DNA of 11,571 nt from Anaerolineales bacterium UBA832 (GTDB lineage Bacteria > Chloroflexota > Anaerolineae > Anaerolineales > UBA11657). Location: contig DBHI01000144.1 of assembly GCA_002296125.1 (NCBI GenBank), positions 1 to 11,571 on the forward strand, written 5' to 3'. The translations under genes were made by a program, and so were the position numbers. Below, piece by piece: positions 7,154 to 11,571 of the stretch (position 1 is the stretch's first letter; the number at the start of each line of letters is the position of its first letter). The notes below the pieces were generated by a model that worked only from the letters and a program-made list of their open reading frames with translations, had not been told where the DNA came from and made no database searches.

Positions 7154-8503
7154 ATGGAAATGGAACAAAGTAAAATGTCTAATATAGACAGTGATTCGCA
7201 GGAAGAACAATCAGGTTTTGTAGCTCCAAAGAAAAATGAAAACAATAATAATTTAGAGAGTGCATCTGATCTCTTGAGAATGGATTCAATGAAGGATAGG
7301 AGGCCAACACGAATGAAACCATCACCACAATCTGAAACATTTGCAAGAATAAAGGTCGTTGGTGTAGGCGGGGGAGGTACAAATGCAGTTAACCGTATGA
7401 TTGCAGATGGATTGCAGGGAGTAGAATTTATTGCTGTAAATACTGATGCTCAGGCATTGCTTCAATCAGATGCAACTTGTCGTGTAAGAATTGGTCCTAA
7501 ATTAACTCGTGGTTTGGGTGCAGGTGGTGATCCTGAGATTGGTGCTAAAGCTGCAGAAGAGTCTGCAGATGAATTGTGCGAGGTTCTAAAGGGCGCTGAT
7601 ATGATTTTTGTAACTGCTGGCATGGGAGGTGGTACTGGTACAGGTGCTGCTCCAGTTATAGCTCAGATTGCTAAGGATATGCGTACATTAACTATAGGAG
7701 TAGTTACTAGGCCATTTACATTTGAAGGATCTCGTAGGGCTCAACTTGCAGAGGATGGAATACAAAATTTAAAAAACAAGGCAGATACATTGATTGTTAT
7801 TCCTAATGATAGGCTTTTACAGTTAGTTGATAAGGATGCATCTTTGTATGATTCCTTAAAGGAAGCTGATGGAGTATTGCATCAAGGTGTTCAAGGTATT
7901 TCAGAATTGATTACAGTGCCTGGATTGATTAATTTAGATTTTGCTGATGTTAAAGCAATTATGGCTGAAGGTGGTGCTGCTTTGATGGCTGTTGGTAGTG
8001 GATCAGGTGAGGATAGAGCTCGATTTGCATCAGAAGACGCTATTAATAGTCAGTTGTTGGATATTAGCATTGATGGAGCTAGAGGTATTTTGTTTAATGT
8101 TACAGGAGGATCAGATTTGAGTTTGTATGAAGTTAATCAAGCAGCAGCCATTATCAAAGAAACTGCACATCCTGATGTGAATTTAATATTTGGTGCAGTT
8201 ATTGATCCTACTATGGGTGATGAAATTAGAATGACGGTTATTGCAACTGGATTTGATCGTGGTAGTAGTATGAGAACTAGAGCTATTGACTACTATGAAA
8301 AAATGACAGCAAAGGTTGATGGTGATTCTGGTAACAACCAAGAATCTGATGAAAATCAAAATCTTGATGTATCAGGCTCAGAAGAGACTGATTTGAGCGA
8401 TGATTTAGAGATAGATACAATGAAATATGATGCAGAGTTTTTGGATAGATCTTTTGATCCGAGATCTTTAGATGTGCCAGCATTCTTACGACGTCGATCA
8501 TAG
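7154..8503 (+). CDS. ftsZ: FtsZ, tubulin-like division GTPase
   Basis: A 449-residue protein that polymerises into the Z ring at mid-cell. The core starts near residue 63 (FARIKVVGVGGGGTNAVNRM). The tubulin signature GGGTGTGAA is at 158-166, and the T7 synergy loop NLDFADVKAIM starts at 260 with catalytic Asp262 and Asp265. The C-terminal peptide DVPAFLRRRS (440-449) matches the conserved tail that binds FtsA and other partners, preceded by a ~60-residue acidic, Asn/Ser-rich linker. The N-terminal extension of ~62 residues is longer than the 10-30 usual in well-known FtsZ proteins and is polar and Asn-rich (NENNNN). The ribosome site AAGGTGG before ATG 7154 supports the long form, although Met43, Met46 and Met54 are alternative starts. 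GTPase residues are intact. Confidence 0.98.
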   Translation: MEMEQSKMSNIDSDSQEEQSGFVAPKKNENNNNLESASDLLRMDSMKDRRPTRMKPSPQSETFARIKVVGVGGGGTNAVNRMIADGLQGVEFIAVNTDAQALLQSDATCRVRIGPKLTRGLGAGGDPEIGAKAAEESADELCEVLKGADMIFVTAGMGGGTGTGAAPVIAQIAKDMRTLTIGVVTRPFTFEGSRRAQLAEDGIQNLKNKADTLIVIPNDRLLQLVDKDASLYDSLKEADGVLHQGVQGISELITVPGLINLDFADVKAIMAEGGAALMAVGSGSGEDRARFASEDAINSQLLDISIDGARGILFNVTGGSDLSLYEVNQAAAIIKETAHPDVNLIFGAVIDPTMGDEIRMTVIATGFDRGSSMRTRAIDYYEKMTAKVDGDSGNNQESDENQNLDVSGSEETDLSDDLEIDTMKYDAEFLDRSFDPRSLDVPAFLRRRS

Positions 8504-8510
8504 TATAGTG

Positions 8511-8536
8511 AATCAGTGTTGTTTGTACTGCTGATT
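8511..8536 (+). other. Hairpin just after ftsZ (weak terminator or processing site)
   Basis: AATCAG (8511-8516) and CTGATT (8531-8536) can pair as a 6-bp stem, perhaps lengthened by two G-U pairs, starting 7 bases after the ftsZ stop. The following bases (ATGCTAGTTATTTA) are not a clean U tract, so this is at best a leaky terminator, or a structure that protects or processes the ftsZ message. Confidence 0.25.
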
Positions 8537-8670
8537 ATGCTAGTTATTTATCTGCTAAATACACAAAGATTGTTGCGCATAGGTGGTATTACGTTAGTTT
8601 AGTTTGTAATATCTTTTGTTTGAAAAATAGAATAACAAAAATTTAAGGTTAAAAATTTTATGGATTAGCT

Positions 8671-8698
8671 TTGATAAACTGACAGTACATGATAGACT
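8671..8698 (+). promoter_or_regulatory. Candidate promoter for nrdR-nrdJ
   Basis: TTGATA (8671-8676, 5 of 6 to TTGACA) and TAGACT (8693-8698, 4 of 6 to TATAAT) are separated by 16 bases. Transcription would begin near 8705, about 55 bases before the nrdR ATG. The upstream A/T tracts around 8637-8660 could act as an UP-like element. The call rests on motif match and position in the 255-base gap after ftsZ. The sequence is AT-rich, so chance matches are common. Confidence 0.3.
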
Positions 8699-8703
8699 CA
8701 TGT
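8687..8703. promoter_or_regulatory. Perfect 17-base inverted repeat, possible operator
   Basis: ACATGA-TAGAC-TCATGT: two exact 6-base arms around a 5-base centre. It overlaps the candidate -10 element (8693-8698), a position suited to repression of the nrdR-nrdJ unit. It does not match the usual 16-base NrdR box (ACAC-AT-rich-GTGT). As RNA it could form a short hairpin, but the stem is too AT-rich to be a convincing terminator. Confidence 0.3.
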
Positions 8704-8715
8704 TTCTTACATTGT

Positions 8716-8749
8716 GAAAGAGGATTTTTTTGGAAAGAGGATTTTTTTG
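8716..8749 (+). repeat. Perfect tandem duplication of a 17-base unit in the nrdR leader
   Basis: The unit GAAAGAGGATTTTTTTG occurs at 8716-8732 and again, without change, at 8733-8749. Each copy contains a Shine-Dalgarno-like AGAGGA and a run of seven T. The copies end 9 bases before the nrdR ATG. The purine run GGGGAA (8749-8754) right after them is the best-spaced ribosome site, so the AGAGGA copies at about 17 and 34 bases from the ATG may be accessory ribosome-docking sites or a recent slippage product. Confidence 0.9.
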
Positions 8750-8758
8750 GGGAAATAA

Positions 8759-9205
8759 ATGTTATGTCCTTTATGTGGTGCTAATAGATCTAGAGTTGTA
8801 GATACAGATCATGATTCCAGAGGAGGAACAAGGCGTAGGAGAGAATGTGATCAGTGTCAAGACAGATTTACCACATATGAGAGAGCGGTCAAGTCATTGC
8901 CATATCTAATTAAGCAGGATGGTCGTAGGGAAAATTTTGATAGGGAAAAATTGGAAAACGGTGTTAGAGTAGCATGTACTAAAAGACCCATTGCGAGTAC
9001 TGACATTTCCAGATTAGTAGGAGAAGTTGAAAGTAAGTTGTTGGCTTTAGGGAAAAAGGAAATATCTAGTAGGGTTGTTGGTGATCTTGTTATAGAACGA
9101 TTGAAATTGTTGGATCATATTGCATATATTCGTTACGCAATTGTTTATTTGGGACTAAGTGATTTACAGAGTGTTCGTGAAGAAATTGATAGGTTGTTGA
9201 TTTAA
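8759..9205 (+). CDS. nrdR: NrdR, ATP-cone transcriptional repressor of ribonucleotide reductase genes
   Basis: A 148-residue protein of standard NrdR length. The N-terminal zinc ribbon has Cys3, Cys6, Cys30 and Cys33, with an Arg-rich DNA-contacting stretch GGTRRRREC and the family motif RFTTYER. Residues about 46-136 form the ATP-cone, starting LPYLIKQDGRRENFDREKL, which senses ATP versus dATP; the dATP-loaded form represses nrd operons. The cytoplasmic repressor sits 20 bases before nrdJ, its likely target, and probably regulates its own transcript as well. The start is ATG 8759 (MLCPLCG, matching the usual MxCPxCG) with GGGGAA upstream. No canonical pair of NrdR boxes is obvious in front of it, which is a little odd. 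Identification is secure. Confidence 0.97.
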   Translation: MLCPLCGANRSRVVDTDHDSRGGTRRRRECDQCQDRFTTYERAVKSLPYLIKQDGRRENFDREKLENGVRVACTKRPIASTDISRLVGEVESKLLALGKKEISSRVVGDLVIERLKLLDHIAYIRYAIVYLGLSDLQSVREEIDRLLI

Positions 9206-9213
9206 TATTATAT

Positions 9214-9218
9214 AGGAG
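9214..9218 (+). promoter_or_regulatory. Strong Shine-Dalgarno site (AGGAG) for nrdJ
   Basis: AGGAG stands 7 bases before ATG 9226 in the 20-base gap after nrdR. It is one of the best ribosome sites in the window, consistent with higher output of the enzyme than of its repressor from a shared transcript. Confidence 0.7.
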
Positions 9219-9225
9219 TGGGAAA

Positions 9226-11571
9226 ATGAGTGATTCTAGTCATAAGAAACTAAATTCTAGATATAGTTATGATAATGAAAATATTATGGATAAAGTCAGA
9301 CCAGAATATCATTTAAAGCCTGTTGAAACATTAACTGAGAATGCCAGAGTAGTTTTGGAAAAACGTTATTTGCGTAGAGGTGACGATGGAAATCCTATAG
9401 AAACTGTAGAGGAAATGTTTTGGAGGGTTGCTTATAATGTAGCTATAGCAGAACGTGATTTTGATGAAGATCCTGATCCTGTAGCAGAAGATTTTTATCA
9501 GATGTTAACCGAAATGAAATTTTTACCCAATTCGCCTACATTTACAGGTGCAGGTACTCCGTTAGGACAATTAGCTGCGTGTTTCGTTTTACCGATTAGT
9601 GATGATATGGGTGGCGATTCGGCAGGTATTTTTCAGACACTGCGTGATGCTGCATTGATACAGCAAACAGGAGGAGGTAATGGATTTTCTTTTTCTAAAA
9701 TACGTGCAAGGGGATCTATAGTTAAATCATCAGCCGGTGAGGCAACCGGTCCAGTAGGATTTTTAAGAGTATATGACAGAGCATTTGGTGAGATAGCACA
9801 AGGTGGTACTCGTCGTGGTGCTAATATGGCTGTACTTCGAGTGGATCATCCAGATATATATGAATTCATTACATGTAAAACTGATGAGAATCAAATAACT
9901 AATTTTAATATTTCAGTTGGTATTACTGATGATTTTATGCAGGCAGTAGAAAATGACAGATCATTTGAATTGATTTGTCCACAAACAAAGACAGTGAAAC
10001 AAACTGTCAACGCAAGAGATTTATTTAACACTATTGTGAAATATGCTCATCACAATGGTGAGCCTGGTGTATTGTTTTTAGATGCTGCTAACAGGCAGAA
10101 TCCTTTACCTCATATGTATGACCTAGAATCTACTAATCCTTGTGGTGAACAATATTTAGGTCCTTATGAGAATTGTTGTCTAGGGTCCATTAATTTGGCT
10201 AAGCATCTAGGTGAAGATGGTAAAGTTGATTGGATTAGCTTGGCAAATACTGTAGCGTTATCAACCCGATTTTTAGATAATGTTGTAACAGCAAATGCCT
10301 ACGTTAGTAATGTTCCACAATTACGGGAAGCTGCTATGCAGGCTAGGAGAATTGGTCTTGGCATTATGGGTTTGGGTGATATGATGTATCATGTAGGGAT
10401 TCGTTATGGTTCTCAGGAAAGTGAGGAATTTGCTAGTCAACTTATGGAATTTGTGCGTTATCATTGTATGTTGACAAGTATTAAATTGTCTGAGGACAGA
10501 GGTCCATATCTGGCAATTAAGGGCAGTATTTATGATCCTGAGGATATGAATTGGCGTCCACCTAAACCAGTTAATGAATTTTCTAGAGATTTTGGTAGAC
10601 CAAAGGTAGATTGGGATTCTGTAGTAAGTGGTATCAAACAGTATGGTATACGTAATGCTGCTCAAACTACAATAGCTCCAACAGGTACAATAGCTACTGT
10701 TGCAGGCTGTGAGGCTTATGGTTGTGAACCTGCTTTTGCACTTGCATACTTAAGACATGTCAATGATAAAGGTAAAGATTTACAGTTAGAATATGCAAGC
10801 CCTATGTTTGAGAAGGAGCTAATTTTAGCAGGATTGGATGAAAAACAGCGTAGTGACATCGTATCTAAGGTTCGACAGAGTGGTTCGTGTCAGAATGTTG
10901 ATGAAGTTCCAGAACATATAAAAAATACTTTTGTAGTTTCGCAGGATATTACAGCCGAACAGCATGTTCGTATGCAGGCAGGTTTGCAAGCCTTTGTAGA
11001 TAATAGTCTGTCAAAGACTTGTAATTTTCCTTCTGATGCAAAAGAGGAAGACGTAGCAGAAGCATACACATTAGGTTGGAAATTGGGATGTAAAGGATTG
11101 ACTGTATATGTAACAGGAAGTCGACAAAAGGTTGTTTTGGAGACCAATGATACTGCTGATAATTCTACAAGCGAATCTGATGCTAAAGAAAATAGAGATG
11201 CTAGTGTAAATAATGGTTTAGATAAAAATGAAAAGCTTTTTCCAGAGACTAAGAAGTCTCGTCCTTCTAGATTAGATGGTGCTACATATATGGTAGATAC
11301 TCCTATGGGGAAATCATTTGTGACTATTAATGAAAATGAGTCAGGAGAGCCTTTTGAAGCTTTTGTTAGTACTGCAAAAGCAGGGAGCGAGACGGCTGCT
11401 ATATCCGAAGCAATAGGTCGTTTAATTTCATATGTGTTGCGTATTTCTTCTCCGGTATTGCCTAGTGATAGATTAAAGGAACTTGTTAGACAATTAGAGG
11501 GTATTGGAGGTAGTAGGTCATTAGGTTTTGGTCCAAATAGAGTTCGTTCTTTACCAGATGGAGTTGCTCGG
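9226..11571 (+). CDS. nrdJ: NrdJ, adenosylcobalamin-dependent (class II) ribonucleotide reductase (3' partial)
   Basis: NrdJ reduces ribonucleotides to deoxyribonucleotides using a radical from adenosylcobalamin, with or without oxygen. The frame is open from ATG 9226 to the window end (782 residues, no stop), so the gene is cut at its 3' end. Visible are FLPNSPTFTGAG, redox Cys119 in AACFVLP, GGGNGFSFSKIR (from 149), the radical site NPCGE with Asn304, thiyl Cys306 and Glu308, the second redox Cys317 in ENCCLGSINL, the phosphate-binding loop APTGTIA (484-490) and GCKGLTVYVTGSR (Cys622). The spacing of Asn, Cys, Glu and Cys is that of the Thermotoga NrdJ active site. A polar ~45-residue linker (about 634-678) leads to a C-terminal TSCPD domain starting RPSRLDGATYMV at 679. 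The usual C-terminal Cys pair that re-reduces the active site should lie just beyond the window. It forms an operon with nrdR. Confidence 0.97.
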   Translation, partial: MSDSSHKKLNSRYSYDNENIMDKVRPEYHLKPVETLTENARVVLEKRYLRRGDDGNPIETVEEMFWRVAYNVAIAERDFDEDPDPVAEDFYQMLTEMKFLPNSPTFTGAGTPLGQLAACFVLPISDDMGGDSAGIFQTLRDAALIQQTGGGNGFSFSKIRARGSIVKSSAGEATGPVGFLRVYDRAFGEIAQGGTRRGANMAVLRVDHPDIYEFITCKTDENQITNFNISVGITDDFMQAVENDRSFELICPQTKTVKQTVNARDLFNTIVKYAHHNGEPGVLFLDAANRQNPLPHMYDLESTNPCGEQYLGPYENCCLGSINLAKHLGEDGKVDWISLANTVALSTRFLDNVVTANAYVSNVPQLREAAMQARRIGLGIMGLGDMMYHVGIRYGSQESEEFASQLMEFVRYHCMLTSIKLSEDRGPYLAIKGSIYDPEDMNWRPPKPVNEFSRDFGRPKVDWDSVVSGIKQYGIRNAAQTTIAPTGTIATVAGCEAYGCEPAFALAYLRHVNDKGKDLQLEYASPMFEKELILAGLDEKQRSDIVSKVRQSGSCQNVDEVPEHIKNTFVVSQDITAEQHVRMQAGLQAFVDNSLSKTCNFPSDAKEEDVAEAYTLGWKLGCKGLTVYVTGSRQKVVLETNDTADNSTSESDAKENRDASVNNGLDKNEKLFPETKKSRPSRLDGATYMVDTPMGKSFVTINENESGEPFEAFVSTAKAGSETAAISEAIGRLISYVLRISSPVLPSDRLKELVRQLEGIGGSRSLGFGPNRVRSLPDGVAR

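Noticed and set aside
8494..8509. NrdR-box-like TATAGTG half site at the end of ftsZ, with a second candidate ACACAAAGATTGTTG at 8561-8575
   Set aside because: Only about 9 of 16 positions match at the first, and the second is 15 long with a poor centre. Neither forms the usual spaced pair.
8504..8758. Cobalamin riboswitch before nrdR-nrdJ, expected because NrdJ uses adenosylcobalamin
   Set aside because: I see no B12-box (GCCACTG-like) sequence, and the gap is AT-rich and too short for the usual ~200-base aptamer plus expression platform.
8689..8784. 31-codon open frame running through the tandem repeat into nrdR
   Set aside because: It has no ribosome site before ATG 8689, overlaps the candidate promoter, and is out of frame with nrdR. 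The 17-base duplication looks non-coding.
10321..10665. Minus-strand open frame of 114 codons opposite nrdJ, and a second one at 10890-11147
   Set aside because: Both lie wholly within the catalytic core of nrdJ, which has clear motifs on the plus strand. The composition (Ile/Thr/His rich) is that of a shadow frame.
1..11571. Mobile elements, CRISPR arrays, tRNA or rRNA genes, prophage or defence genes
   Set aside because: There are no transposase-like frames, no regularly spaced repeats, no tRNA-like cloverleaf in the gaps and no composition shift. Coding capacity is almost fully used by core genes.

Overview
The window is a contiguous, AT-rich, plus-strand-only stretch of bacterial chromosome. 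It holds the distal part of a division and cell wall (dcw) cluster, followed by a deoxyribonucleotide-synthesis pair. The gene order is murG (5' end missing), a small CvpA-like membrane protein, a murC-murB fusion, ddl, ftsQ, ftsA, ftsZ, nrdR and nrdJ (3' end missing). I see no mobile element, CRISPR array, rRNA, tRNA or phage gene. Codon third positions are strongly A/T biased in every gene, and no gene stands out in composition, so nothing suggests recent transfer.

Organism (inference): several features point to a low-GC, uncultivated-type member of Chloroflexota, probably in or near Dehalococcoidia/SAR202. These are the MurG motif YLPDVEPG where HEQN-type residues usually stand, the MurC motif DFDHPDCY, the coupling of ftsZ to nrdR plus a B12-dependent class II ribonucleotide reductase, and the divergent FtsQ. 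This comes from remembered family patterns, not a search. The organism should make peptidoglycan, because MurG, MurC, MurB and Ddl all look intact where visible.

Layout. Positions 2-4770 carry peptidoglycan precursor genes: lipid II synthesis (MurG), UDP-MurNAc formation and L-Ala addition (MurB and MurC in one polypeptide) and D-Ala-D-Ala formation (Ddl), with a multi-pass CvpA-like protein between murG and murC. Positions 4767-8503 carry the divisome: FtsQ, the membrane-tethering actin homologue FtsA and the tubulin homologue FtsZ. From murG to ftsQ the genes overlap or are separated by only 13 bases, so they are almost certainly one operon with translational coupling. Longer gaps lie before ftsZ (153 bases) and before nrdR (255 bases), where internal promoters are likely. 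Positions 8759-11571 carry the regulator NrdR and, 20 bases later, its probable target NrdJ.

The most unusual non-coding region is the nrdR leader. It has a 17-base inverted repeat over a candidate -10 element, then a perfect 17-base tandem duplication carrying Shine-Dalgarno-like sequence and T7 runs. A 12-codon open frame with its own ribosome binding site overlaps the ftsA start. I did not find a wholly new biological system. The window is best read as a conserved core-gene cluster with a gene fusion, a CvpA-like insertion and a few regulatory oddities.
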